64,000 bases of DNA from Lithodes maja (GCA_037953745.1 JBAKBP010004300.1:62001-126000); one strand, 5' to 3'; counted from the first letter of the stretch, positions 11,101 to 20,583 are shown. Notes: a model not told the origin generated them from the letters alone. Made by a program: numbers and translations.

Positions 11101-13241
11101 CCAGAACTAAGTAATGGTGCTAATACTGAATCACCCAGGAGAGCCGCCGAGTCAAAACTCTTAAAACCAACTCCAGCTTTAGCCTCCTCCTGTTGATCGT
11201 TCCTCTGCTGGTCTGAAGACGGAGGACTAGGCTGTGACACTTTAGCTGCCCGAGCTCGGGTGACAGCACACGCCATGGGTTGTGCCTGGCACCGCTCGAC
11301 CCACTCTCGCTCTTCCCTACTCACGTCGGCCGGCCTCTCGGCAACGACTAAGGGTAGAACCTCAGAAGCGGGCATTGCAAAGTCGTTGCCGAGAAGAAGG
11401 TCGACGCCCTCCACTGGCAGTTTCTCCACAATCCCAACATCCAATTCACGTGCCACACCATCCACCTCCAACTCCAACCGCACCAGCGGGTATGACCGAG
11501 TTGCATTAATACCCTGCACCACCACCACCCGAGCCGCATTTATAGGGTAGCCAGTCAAGTTTTTCATCAAAGTCTGGGAAGCACCTGTATCACGCAAGAC
11601 CTCTACTCCATGCTTGCGCCCCGCCCACATCACGCAACCCCGTCCTCTATGGTCGCAAAAAACATCCTGAGCAGGGTTCGAGCCTCCCAGGTGCTTCTGC
11701 ATTGGCTGTGCCTCAGCCTCTGACGAACTGCCCCGGGCAAACTCAGAAGGCTTCAGAGACACACCAATGTTGCAGGCCAAAGACACAGCTGCTGTAGGTG
11801 GTTTGCTAGGACAGACTCTTGCAAAGTGCCCCTTTTTATGACATAGATAACACTCTAACTCCCCTTTGGGCTTCCCTTGGTACTGGGAAGGGCCCGGCCC
11901 CTTCTTAAATGGGACGGTGCTAGTCTTGTGGTCAGTCTTGGTATCATAACTCTTGTACTTGTTTGCATAAGATATATCACTAACTCGGGGGGGTGGGGCG
12001 TCACGCCCCTTGTTACCTGCCTCACTACGCTGGGCAGACCCGCACCCACGAATTAGCGATAGCCGGAGGTCAGCCATCTCAGCTGCTTCCTGTAGAGTTT
12101 TTGGGTTCTTTTCTTTAATAGTTAAAGTCATTTCTGCACCTGTACACTTATAAAACTGCTCGAGCAGAAACAGCTCAGTCAACTGTTCGGCCGTCTCAGC
12201 TTTCTCAGAACGTGTCCAGTTTGTAAGTGCATCTTTTAAGTCCCGGGCATGTTCAAGAAAGGTCGCCTCCCTAGTCTTCGTAACACCCCGAAACTTCAAT
12301 CGATATGTTTCTGGTTGCAACTCGTATGCCCGTAGGACAGCTCTCTTCAATTCTGGGTAGTCAATGCAAGACTCTAAAGGCAGTGCATCATAAGCCTTCA
12401 GACCCTTACCCGTAAGTCTTGAGGAGACCAGAGCTGCCCACTTCTCTTCAGGCCAATTATGCTCCCTACACTTCTTCTCAAAACGATTAAAAAATTCTGT
12501 GACTTCAGTTTCACTAAATGCCGGCACCAATTTGACTAAGTGGGACAAGGACTGTTCTCTTACTTGGCCCTCCCGGCCCATCCGAATCCCTGTCGACTCT
12601 GCACGAGTCTTATCTAAGTCTATCTGAGCACAATATTTCTCGGAGTCGTATCTAAGCTCAGCCTCGTGCCTCCTAGTCTCATTCTCCGCCTCAATCTCAT
12701 GCCTCCTAGTCTCATTCTCCTGCCTCCTAGACTCAGCCTCAATTTTAGCAAGCTCGAGTTTAAATATCATCTCAGGAGACAGGCCGGAAGAGGGAGCTGC
12801 CACTACTGAAGGAGGGGGGGCAAGAACTGGGGAACCACCATACGCACCGCCCGAGGGCCCTCCAATCTTCCAATGCTCATCCCTCTGTGGGAGAGTGCTA
12901 ACCTCCGGCAACTGAGTGGACGGCACTGTGGGAGTCGAGTGAGAGGGGATCTGGGGAGGAACCCCCCCAAACGCCCTCTCCTCCGAAACCCCATGTCGCC
13001 CACGCAACACCCAGGAAATCAGCTCCCCCTTGGACATCCCTCCTACATTGGATAGACCCAAAACCTTGGCTATCAGGTGCAAGCCATAAACATTCACCCC
13101 AGTCAGCCTCTCCTCCGTCACGTGGTACTGCTTACTCACAAAAAGTCTAGCATCCTCCTCACTAGTTACTAACGGCACCTCCTCACTTAGCATCTCTCGC
13201 TCCTCGTCAGTACTAGGGCCCGACATACTGAAGTTCACCAA
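8142..13241 (-). CDS. Gmr1-like gag-PR-INT-RT-RH polyprotein, element B (intact)
   Basis: One open frame of 1699 codons encodes the whole retrotransposon polyprotein. The gag has a helical EN/RR-rich repeat (about residues 165-200) and a SCAN-like capsid segment (about 320-410). A CCHC knuckle CYLCHKKGHFARVC is at 464-477 and the protease DTG at 551-553. Integrase follows: the HHCC finger starts at H842, the catalytic triad is D913, D972 and E1008 with 35 residues between the last two, and there is a GPY-like tail (KYTGPYKIV). Only then come reverse transcriptase (YLDD at 1429-1432) and RNase H (D1578 in ATDAS). Integrase upstream of RT is the Ty1/copia order in a protein that is otherwise Ty3/gypsy, the defining trait of the Gmr1 group. 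All catalytic residues are present and there is no frameshift, so this copy may be able to move. Confidence 0.95.
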   Translation of the reverse strand: MVNFSMSGPSTDEEREMLSEEVPLVTSEEDARLFVSKQYHVTEERLTGVNVYGLHLIAKVLGLSNVGGMSKGELISWVLRGRHGVSEERAFGGVPPQIPSHSTPTVPSTQLPEVSTLPQRDEHWKIGGPSGGAYGGSPVLAPPPSVVAAPSSGLSPEMIFKLELAKIEAESRRQENETRRHEIEAENETRRHEAELRYDSEKYCAQIDLDKTRAESTGIRMGREGQVREQSLSHLVKLVPAFSETEVTEFFNRFEKKCREHNWPEEKWAALVSSRLTGKGLKAYDALPLESCIDYPELKRAVLRAYELQPETYRLKFRGVTKTREATFLEHARDLKDALTNWTRSEKAETAEQLTELFLLEQFYKCTGAEMTLTIKEKNPKTLQEAAEMADLRLSLIRGCGSAQRSEAGNKGRDAPPPRVSDISYANKYKSYDTKTDHKTSTVPFKKGPGPSQYQGKPKGELECYLCHKKGHFARVCPSKPPTAAVSLACNIGVSLKPSEFARGSSSEAEAQPMQKHLGGSNPAQDVFCDHRGRGCVMWAGRKHGVEVLRDTGASQTLMKNLTGYPINAARVVVVQGINATRSYPLVRLELEVDGVARELDVGIVEKLPVEGVDLLLGNDFAMPASEVLPLVVAERPADVSREEREWVERCQAQPMACAVTRARAAKVSQPSPPSSDQQRNDQQEEAKAGVGFKSFDSAALLGDSVLAPLLSSGVAPGPVIESDEAGHDESPRQQRYEHRERQREQLSIGEGHALLREQLDRLAPSDIRRLQLEDPELQTCANGAVELDEDGDAQPGDFFYLDGILYRRFQDPNRSWKMGSGVVDQLMVPRECRDSLLSLAHDTPLAGHLGVRKTVAALGKLFWWPGMKSHVQSWINSCDICQRVGKPNQVIPKAPLHPIPVIGPPFSKIVVDMVGPLPPTKAGNKFLLTIMDVATRYPDAYPMKNGMAKTVVSNLLWYFSRYGYPEEIQSDQGSNFTSNLFKQTMQQHGIRAVVSSAYHPESQGVLERWHATLKSMLRCYCADNGRDWDLGLPYVLFAAREVPGESLGFSPNELIFGHRVRGPLNMLREIWEGTVPPCSLLKYVFESRERMLKSLEMAGRNLTGSQALMKDRYDRKVKLREFIVGQEVLILLPLVGNPLSAKYTGPYKIVEKISDLDYLVATPDRRKKNQLCHVNLIKEYVRRPSEPLTVPVLACCGRGGEGEGDSQASEEDSWDHHVSADQWAGNSSLRADEAIAHLPEPQFEAIRQLLGSYPTVFAEHPGLTTQAMHDVDVGDHLPFKSIPYRVPPIKLPALRDELEYMLGRGLIEKGTVKWTSPVTLQPKPDGKVRFCIDFRRLNGLTPTNPYPLPRVDDSVDKIGNARFLSKVDLVKGYWQVPLSERAKEVCGFVVDGSTYRCNVMPYGLKNAPATFQNLMNEIVKDIPNCTVYLDDVIIYDDDFESHCEHLETLFRKLSEASLVVNLAKCDFVKATVQYLGFVVGRGQVCPPQNKVQAINKFPHPTTKKQIMRFLGMIGYYRRFIKGYSTVLAPLTDLLSKDKKFLWAPECEKAFNLVKHLLCTHPILRAPDFNRPFQLATDASGVGAGAVLLQTDNEGVEHPVSFFSKKFNAAQKNYSTIEKELLAIVLSLRHFEVYVPAYGPVVVIYTDHHPLRFLNQFHNRNMRLTRWSLMLQEYNLDIRHIAGCDNVIADCLSRVDDQS

Positions 13242-13442
13242 AAAATTCTCGAGACAAAAGTGTTAAACTCCCTTATGTAAGCACTAATTACTAAATTAAC
13301 TGGAGTCTCTTAAATGCTCTCCTAATTGCCTTACAAAAAAAAAATATTCTTCAATATGTACGCTAAAGTACCAACAAACAAATGTTGTACAACTCTGCAA
13401 AAAATTATACTGTTCACAAAATCCTAAGCAAGGTCGCCATTT
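13242..13442 (-). promoter_or_regulatory. 5' leader and primer-binding site of element B
   Basis: The 200-bp leader separates the LTR edge (13443) from the gag ATG. The minus-strand sequence TGGCGACCTTGC at about 13428-13439, three bases inside the LTR, is the presumed tRNA primer-binding site and is shared with A and C. Confidence 0.65.
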
Positions 13443-14845
13443 GTTACGACCGGGCACTCAGGTACACTAGGGCTCTTACACAGGACTCGAGTATGGCTCG
13501 CTGCCACAACGGAAACACACGATCCCAACCCCAGAGTACTGCCAGCCGAACAAAAAACGCCACTACCCTCCAGAGTTCTATCTGCTATAACGGGGTATAC
13601 AAGAACTCGGTACTAGCGTTTCACACAACAGACTAATAACAAGACGGGAGTTATCTAGTCTGGTCAACAATCAAACAAAGAAGAAAGTACTACAACACTA
13701 AAGAATAGTGTTGGCCGAAGCCGAAGTAATCCACCCTTGAACTAAGAACTTAAGAAGTCCTCCACCCTCTACTTCGGATCGGCACTATTACGTTACGTTA
13801 AACAATAGTCCTCGAGCATCAAGCAAGGAATCTTCTGATAAGTTAGATGCTTCTCGAATACTCATAAGAAGTAAGTATCGGATTTTGAACAGCAATTTAA
13901 TGAATAACTCACTGGTAATTAAAGGCTTTAAATTGACATAAGAAGAATTATAAGAATAAGCAATAGGATATGGCAAACATTAAGAAGAAGTACTCCGACA
14001 ATGCACTGGCAATAGCCTACTAAGATTGTGCTCGTGGGCCACTAATCTCTGAAGTAGCTAAGCGTGCCACACATGAAATCAATAGTGCTTAAACAATAAT
14101 ATACATAAGGAGAAGCTTCAATACTATGCTGTATCTGCTGGTCGAGCAAAGTCTAGCTGGGATATCTAAGGTTAAGAGACAATGGCTGAGCAAGCGGCTC
14201 GTAGCCTAGCGAGGTCCTTAAGACTGTGCGGCCAAATTACGGTAATTGACGGGATGCTCTCTTGAGAGATCCAGATCACTAGTATCTGGTTCTCTCCTGG
14301 CGATCCTCTCAAAGTCAAGCAAATGAGATAGCACAGTGTTGGGTGGCACAGGCAAAAGCCCTCACTCGCAACACAGTGCTAAACTCCCACGGTACACAAT
14401 CAAAAAGACCCCCTAGGCTTCCCACGTCTCCGTTGCAATTGTGCTGGTTCAACCAACCTAGCACTCATAGGAAATCACAACTCGAGGAACCCTATCCCAG
14501 TCTAGCATTACCTAAACCAGCAGAAAACAGGAACATGAATAATAGTACACAGGGAAATACATATACGAGTGCAACAAACATCAATCAATCCTATTCTAGT
14601 TAACCCTTCCAAAAATAGGCTATCTAACAGGCACTTATCTCGTGAGAACTCAAGCGATAATACTTTGGCTGACTAAATCTGCACCAAAGGGGTCATTGAG
14701 GTTAAAAAGGGTTCAGAAGAAGAAGAAAATAGGCTGTTCAGAGAGTAGAGAAAGTTCACATCAGTCGGAAGAATATCGATAGTTGCAAGGGATATGAGAG
14801 GTCGCTTTGCCTGATGAGTTCTGAAGCATGGTGGCAAAAACCTCT

Positions 14846-14854
14846 CTTTTTATA
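14846..14854 (-). promoter_or_regulatory. TATA-like box of element B 5' LTR
   Basis: The complement reads TATAAAAAG. The identical motif is at 7184-7192 in the other LTR. It lies about 900 bases into the LTR in element sense, a reasonable position for a U3 core promoter. No transcript evidence is available. Confidence 0.5.
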
Positions 14855-14889
14855 CTCGGCCCTCTAGCGGCATATCTCAAACTACTTAA

Positions 14890-15369
14890 CCCTCCAGCCC
14901 CGGCTATGTATTATATGTATATTCCTCGAAACCCGGGTGTTTTGGCCGAAAAACGTCTAGGCTAGGCTACCGTATATTCGTTAATCAGACTGCTTACCGC
15001 ATTCCCGCGCATCCCCAAGCGTAGCTGTGTTATTTACCTGTAAAATGGCATTAAGTAGAGCTCTCTAAGTCAACTGGGTGAGCTGTGATGATGATTTCAT
15101 TGGAGATAACTTTATGGCCAAACCAGCCACTTTACACCACTTTTCGATACTGAACAACAACATACTGGCACACAAGAACAAGCGACGCTCTCCTTCTTGT
15201 GGCCGGAGATGCGGAGCGTCGGTCCAGCCGGCTGTTGTTTACATGCGTCGGACCGACGCCTCGCACAGCAAGCTCACAGGCTGTGACGTCGTGGGTGCAT
15301 AAGAGGCCTTCCGGGTACCTGTTACATGCTTTTTTATGGGCGTACATGAGGTCATCCGTGGTGAGAGGG
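14890..15369. mobile_element. piggyBac-like MITE (480 bp) in element B 5' LTR
   Basis: Flanked by TTAA at 14886-14889 and 15370-15373; starts CCCTC and ends GAGGG. The empty site with a single TTAA is preserved in the sister LTR at 7224-7227, so the boundaries are exact. No transposase gene is present. TTAA duplication with CCC/GGG ends is typical of piggyBac non-autonomous elements. It inserted after element B and lies between that LTR's CRE-like site and its TATA box. Confidence 0.9.
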
Positions 15370-15393
15370 TTAAGGACCGCCCACTGGCAATCA

Positions 15394-15401
15394 TGACGTC
15401 A
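15394..15401. promoter_or_regulatory. CRE-like palindrome TGACGTCA in element B 5' LTR
   Basis: A perfect TGACGTCA lies upstream (element sense) of the TATA-like box; the sister copy is at 7248-7255. The solo LTR also has one at about 16583-16590. CREB/ATF-type factors bind this motif in animals; use here is an inference. Confidence 0.45.
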
Positions 15402-15770
15402 TATTCTCTCAATCTGGGATTGACAAAGAACTTCCCACGCGCTGAAAGGGAGGAAGGGAGGAGGGAATTAGGCCTACCGGCCCGCGTGGCGCACTCACCG
15501 ACCCCACGCCACGTAATATCCCTCCTCTCATCATTACATACAAGTCCCACACACAATACTTATATCTAATGATATAAAATAGAACTCGTTGACTTAGAAG
15601 AAAACAAAATACATAATGATAATACTTATAGTACAACGGTTCACATAAACTGAGTTAGGAAACTCTACACAGACTACAGCCAAAGTTCCTGCCCTGACGA
15701 TCCTAGCGAGAGTGGGGCCTGACTGGGCGTTCTGTACAGCATGCTCATACTCGACATGCGTCACAATCAT

Positions 15771-16288
15771 TACCGCCCTGAGTCGTGCCTGGACAACGAG
15801 GTATCCTATGACTCGGTAACTGGTGCACACACACTAGGCTGACGCTCAATGATACAGCCTATTCTCAAACAGTAAAATATTACTCGATTATGTTACACAA
15901 AGAAAAGATAGTTAATGTGATTAATTAACGTTACGGTAGATACTCAAATAACTGGCATTCCTGTATTAAAGAAAGTGCAATGCTAGTCCTGCAACATCAA
16001 CTGGAAACTTCTGAAATAAGTCTGATGCTGGGAAGATGTTCGTAAAGAATCTTGAACAATTATAATGCAGAATACGGGTCACAATAAATGCTAGGACATA
16101 ATATTATAGTAATAATAGGCAGGCGAATAATAAAGACTGCGCAAAGGTAGTAATGTTCGACAACTAAAGAAATGCTTCGTGACACAACGCAACAGACTAC
16201 TCGGGTTGGGCAACTCAACAACAACCTCGGCTCAAAAGTGCAGTGAATAATAATGCTGCATACATATAATAATGGGGCTTATCTCTAA
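15771..16288 (-). repeat. Element A 5' LTR, piece 2
   Basis: Continues element A's LTR after the B insertion (right target duplication ATCAT at 15766-15770) up to the solo LTR. No coding sequence is seen. Confidence 0.7.
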
Positions 16289-18081
16289 TGTGACATTGAC
16301 CACTCCGTTAGAACCGCATGGCTTGTCCTACAGTGACTCACTAGGATCGCCAGAGCAGCAGTGGATGGGGCTACAGTTTATGTATTAGAGTGTGCTTTAT
16401 TTCATATGAAAGCTCGTGTCATGGGCAGTCCAGAAAGGCTCTTTGTTTTCGCCCATGTCAAGGCTTTATATATTTAATTGTAAAGTATATGTTTTGTCAT
16501 TAACTAGTAATGATAGGATCTGGGAGAGAGAGAGGGAGTAGAACAGAGTGAGAGGGGGCGCGCAGTGTTTTTTGTCCCGCTCGATGACGTCACGGCTGGC
16601 TGCCTCGCGGGGGTTGGTGGAGGGAGGTCCTTACCATGCTGTGAGCTCTTGTTAGTGGCCAGATCACTTGTAACCGCTGTTTTCCCACGCGGCTCGAGCT
16701 AGTGTGAGTATATATACTGGTTCCTCGCCACTCTCTCCCTCAGATCTGGTTTCTAGAACACACCCATCTTTTTTTCCCTTGCTATCTATCCCCGCTCCGT
16801 ACCTGAGAATCTTTTCCTCTGCCTATCTCTCTCATTTTCCATATCTTTCACCACCTTTATTAACATTATATCCCCTCTGGTTAACTCTGCAAAATCAGCT
16901 TCATGCTGGCCAGTTGTATTGTGTGTTAAGGTCTGATATAACCTGTGTATGTTAGTTGTTAAGATAAGTGGATCACGAAGCATTGGTTGGCTTTCATATT
17001 GCCGCTTCCTATAATTATTTGTGTTCTGCTGGATTAGATAATGCTAGACTACGAGTCTGATATTAAAGGTATTGTTTCCTATGAGTGCTGGCTTCAGTTA
17101 AAAGCGGCATGACATACCTGAGAACTGGAGTTGATTGAGTAAATTCTAGTCTGTGTGCCATTGAGAGTAGAGCATGCACGAATGAGGGCTTTTTGCCTAT
17201 ACCATTCTGCACTGTTCTAGTCTCGATTGTTTGTCTTTGAGGTACGCCAGGAGAACGCTTAATACTTCGGTATTAAGGTTTCTCAAGAGAGCTACCCTTC
17301 ATTATAACGTAATATTTGACGCACAGACTTGAGATTTGCACTAGGCTATGCAGCATGCCATGCGCACCAGTATCTCGTATCATTGACTCTAGCTAGACTT
17401 TATCAATCATAGTAGACATTAAGTATATTAACCTAATTACTCTTTTTATGCATACCCATTTATGATTACACACGCATTTCGCAGCCTAGTTTGATGTATT
17501 GAGACACAAACGACTTAGGCTCTTTTTGTTGATAGGAATACTGCATTGTCGTGGCGATTATTATTAGTGTTGTAGTGTTTAGGATATTCTTGGCTCCGAC
17601 GGCATTATATATTCTGCCTTTTTGTGTGCATAGCCTGCACAAGCATTGTTCCACTGCCTGCCTTTTTGGGTTCCATTTCCGATACGAGCATCTTTACAGC
17701 ATCTAACATTTAAAGAAGATTCCTTGTTAGTGTTGAAGGACTTTAGTGCACTTTCTTTCATGCAGGAGTGCCTGACATTTATTGATTAAAGTAACGTAAG
17801 CTGTAACTTCCCTTACCACCTTACTTTGCATACCATAACCAAGCACCTTCGGTTATAGGTAGTAATAGGCTGTTTTCACATAACATTAAGCCTAGAGTAG
17901 ACGCACATTTATTGAGAGTTTGATAGCCTATTATTGCATATAGAACTCTGTAGAGTATTTGTGTTCTTTGTTCACTGGGAATATACTTCAGAGGTTGGAG
18001 CTAGCGCTTTCCGTTGTAACATTTATGCCATTACTAGTCCAATGAATAAGAGCCCTGATATATTTGAACCCCAGTCGTAAC
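16289..18081 (+). mobile_element. Solo LTR of a Gmr1-like element, plus strand
   Basis: A 1793-bp unit begins TGTGACATTG and ends CAGTCGTAAC, the same ends in element sense as the LTRs of A, B and C. It is flanked by TCTAA (16284-16288) and ACTAA (18082-18086), a five-base duplication with one mismatch. Its last 60 bases resemble the complement of piece 1 of A's LTR. No internal region is attached, so it is the product of LTR-LTR recombination. It contains a TGACGTCA site near 16583 and a TATATATA box near 16708, consistent with a U3 promoter. Confidence 0.8.
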
Positions 18082-18086
18082 ACTAA

Positions 18087-19157
18087 CCAGTGTCTGCTCA
18101 GTTAATAAAGTCTAGCTGGGGTATCAAGGCAGGGCAACAATGGGCGAGCATGCGGCTCGTAGCCTAACGTTGTCCGAGGGTGGTATAATGAAGATTACTT
18201 ATATGACGGGGATGCTCTCTTGATAAATCTAGGTCTCTTGTACCTAGCTCTATCCTGGCGATCCCTCAGAAGTCAACACAAAGAGGCAGCACTATGTTGT
18301 GAGGGATAGGCTATGGCCCTCTCGCACCACAGCGCTGTGCTCGCAAAGTAACCCAACCCGAAGACAACTTAGGCTCCCACAGTACCTGTCGATGTCGTGC
18401 AGAGCTTAGCTAACACTGCACACATCGGAGACAACGACACAGTAACCTTACCCCTAGTCTAGCTTTAGATAACCAAGCAGAATCACTCAACACCTTGCAA
18501 GGGAGACATATACCAGTCTACAACCTTCCCGAGAGAGGACACATACGGAAAAGTCCGTCTCTCTAAACCTCAATAAAGCATAATACCTCCTTAACCAAAT
18601 ACATGGAAATATCTGAGAGGTTCGCGTACAATACGACTGGTCGACGGTGAACGTCTATGCTGAAACCAGAAGGGATGTTGAGTTTAATAAAGATGAGAGA
18701 ATGAGAAAGGAGAAGTCGAGAGAGAGAAATAGTATGCAAAGTCGCGAGTATGGGGGACAGAATTGCAAAGGATGTAGGCGATACGCGTGTCAGGCAAGCT
18801 CTGAGCTGGTAAAGAACACGAGGCTGCGACGGGAAGGGACTAGTTGACCACCCGGCCGCCAACGCCGTCAGCGCCCAAGCGAGCCGCGTCATAGCTCACC
18901 TCGCTGCCGGGTGTACTCCCTCAGACTCTCTCGCTCGCCTCCCACACAAGCAACATTTATATTATAGCGAATATAAAATATAAGGCGCGGTCACAGACCA
19001 AAACAAAGACCATTTCTAGACTGTCTGTGGCAACACGACACTAATGAAATAAAGCAGATCATTCTAGGACAACTGTAGCCTATCCCCTCATCCTGGCGAG
19101 CGCTAGCGAGCTGCAATGCCCCACGCAACCATTCTGCTAACGCCGGGAGGCGTCACA
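18087..19157 (-). repeat. Element A 5' LTR, piece 3
   Basis: Resumes after the solo LTR. Words such as AAAGTCTAGCTGGG, GCGGCTCGTAGCCTA and GGGATGCTCTCTTGA are shared with element B's LTR (for example 14150-14270), showing homology at lower identity. It ends GGCGTCACA at 19157. Pieces 1 to 3 total about 1.7 kb, close to the 1.8 kb LTRs of B and C. Confidence 0.78.
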
Positions 19158-19446
19158 ATACTACGGCAGCGATGGACAGCCACCCTGTCACACTCGACCC
19201 CTACTCCATCACACTTGATCCCGACCGAGGCAAACCTGTCCGTCGGAGGCGACGTTTGTGTGTGTGTGTGTGGGTGGGTGGGTTCCCCACCCACCCACAC
19301 ACATGAGATATCTCACACATATGAGATATAGAGAGGAAACTAAAAACATAATAAAAAGATCCATAAATGAGCAAAAATATCTACCCATCTCCCCTTAATT
19401 AAGTGTTATTTTGTTTGAGTAATTGGTAAAACAAGGCCATCTATAG
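19158..19446. other. Non-coding sequence with a GT/GGGT hairpin
   Basis: No gene is seen. It has a GT tract at 19255-19272 running into an inverted repeat: TGTGTGTGGGTGGGTGGG (19265-19282) pairs with CCCACCCACCCACACACA (19286-19303) across a three-base loop. A short ATGAGATAT repeat follows. Confidence 0.5.
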
Positions 19447-19450
19447 TTAA

Positions 19451-19657
19451 CCCTTTCAGTACCGGTGACGTCTTTCTCGTTATAGTCTGGCAACTATTAG
19501 GTTATTGTATTATGCTTACAAAGGGCCTCTAGTAATCACAAGACCTCCATTCCTCTCATTTATCTCTCTTAACTCCCACAGACCGTTCTTAAGCTGCATT
19601 AAATCGTCTAAGTATGGCAGAACTATGGCAAAACAGACGCCACCGCTATTGAAAGGG
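19451..19657. mobile_element. Short TTAA-type MITE (about 207 bp)
   Basis: Begins CCCTTTCAGTACCGG after TTAA at 19447-19450 and ends TTGAAAGGG before TTTA at 19658-19661 (one mismatch to TTAA). Terminal repeats CCCTTTCA/TGAAAGGG are inverted. A related start, CCCGTTCAGTATCAG, follows TTAA at the right edge of the window. Confidence 0.55.
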
Positions 19658-20163
19658 TTTATAGATAGTCACTCGTTGATGGGATCGGATTAAGGGGACT
19701 GGTGATTTTTGGGGTCTATTTATTTATATATTAATTTATTTTTTAGTTTCCTCGCTAGACCTCCATCAAGGTTAAAACAAAAACACCTCCAAAACCGTCT
19801 ATCAACGATGTCCCATGCGAAATTGCCAGGTCGCGGACTCACGGAATGCCCTCCCCCTATGACGGCGCCTGGGCGTTACCGGGTCGCTGCCTGAAGGCGA
19901 CCTACCTTATAAGCGGCGTCTGACGCAGACAGGTCGACACCCTTGTACCCTCTGATGCCTACTGGATGCCACCCGACGCCACCCACCTACCCCGTCCCGC
20001 CAATTTACTAGCCGCCGACTCAGCTCATGAGAGTTGTGCATGTCCCTGACGACCTCTCCCGACGGCTCTCTTGAGTTGGCACCCACCCACGTCGCGCGGC
20101 GATGTAGGCAAAGACCTGCTCTCGACCCTTAAGTCGTGGAGTGTCGGCACTTAAATCGGTATA
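19658..20163. other. Unassigned non-coding sequence
   Basis: About 500 bp without a convincing reading frame or recognised repeat. The stretch TTTAGTTTCCTC near 19743 followed by GACCTCCATCAA also occurs close to the right window edge (about 63930-63955), so at least part is repetitive. Confidence 0.4.
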
Positions 20164-20480
20164 GTGTGGCACTTGCTTAAGGAGGAGGAGAAGAAGATGA
20201 AGACGAAGAAGAAGAAGAAGCAGAAGAAGAAGATGAAGGGAAGAAAGAAAGGAAGTGAGGTAAGAAGGAAAAGAAGAAGGAGGAGGAGAGAAGGAAGTGA
20301 GGGAGGAGAGGAGGAGGAGGAAGGTAGCGGAAGGGAATGGAAGAGGTGAGCATAAACAACAGAGAGAGAGAGAGAGTGAGTGTGTGTGTGTGTGCGAGAG
20401 AGAAGGGGAAATGATGTGTGGGAAGAGAAAGAGAGAGTGTTCGTGTGTGTGTGTGTGTGTGTGAGAGCGAGAGAGAGAAC
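20164..20480. repeat. Purine-rich and GT/GA low-complexity tract
   Basis: The plus strand is almost purely purine from 20184 to 20345 (AAG/AGG units), followed by GA and GT dinucleotide runs to 20475. Apparent reading frames here are simple-repeat translations. Confidence 0.8.
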
Positions 20481-20583
20481 CCATTATAATATCTCATTTC
20501 CCCTCGCGGGTTAATTATTGAAAAAGGTGCCAAATTTGGGAACGGAAAAGGAGGGTGCATCAAGGGTAAAAGATAATTTTTAG

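Larger units (their letters stand above)
5781..15765 (-). mobile_element. Gmr1-like Ty3/gypsy retrotransposon B, complete
   Basis: A full-length element on the minus strand: LTRs 5781-7619 and 13443-15765, flanked by the direct repeat ATCAT (5776-5780 and 15766-15770). It has one uninterrupted 1699-codon gene, a primer-binding site and a polypurine tract. It sits inside the 5' LTR of element A. Removing the MITE and its duplicated TTAA (484 bp) from the right LTR leaves 1839 bp, the same as the left LTR. I saw only two substitutions between the LTRs by eye (near 6687/14349 and 6938/14600), so the insertion is recent. Confidence 0.93.
13443..15765 (-). repeat. Element B 5' LTR (right copy) carrying a MITE
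   Basis: Equivalent to 5781-7619 but 484 bp longer because of the MITE at 14890-15369 and its duplicated TTAA. It is the promoter-bearing LTR of element B. The TATA-like box is at 14846-14854 and the CRE-like palindrome at 15394-15401, now about 540 bases apart instead of 56. Confidence 0.9.
1..19157 (-). mobile_element. Gmr1-like Ty3/gypsy retrotransposon A (partial in window, split by later insertions)
   Basis: Element A runs on the minus strand. Its 3' non-coding end starts at the window edge and its 3' LTR is outside. The internal region is 1-5659 and the 5' LTR is 5660-5780 plus 15771-16288 plus 18087-19157. Those LTR pieces are separated by element B and by a solo LTR. The order gag, protease, integrase, RT, RNase H follows from the two reading frames at 2235-5450 and 360-2177. 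The right end reads GGCGTCACA, matching the LTR ends of B and C; the next five bases are ATACT, whose partner would lie off-window. Single-base indels in pol make this copy non-functional as it stands. Confidence 0.85.

Noticed and set aside
20020..20563. Overlapping Ser/Leu/His/Thr-rich frames of 128-154 codons
   Set aside because: They translate purine and GT/GA simple repeats on the opposite strand.
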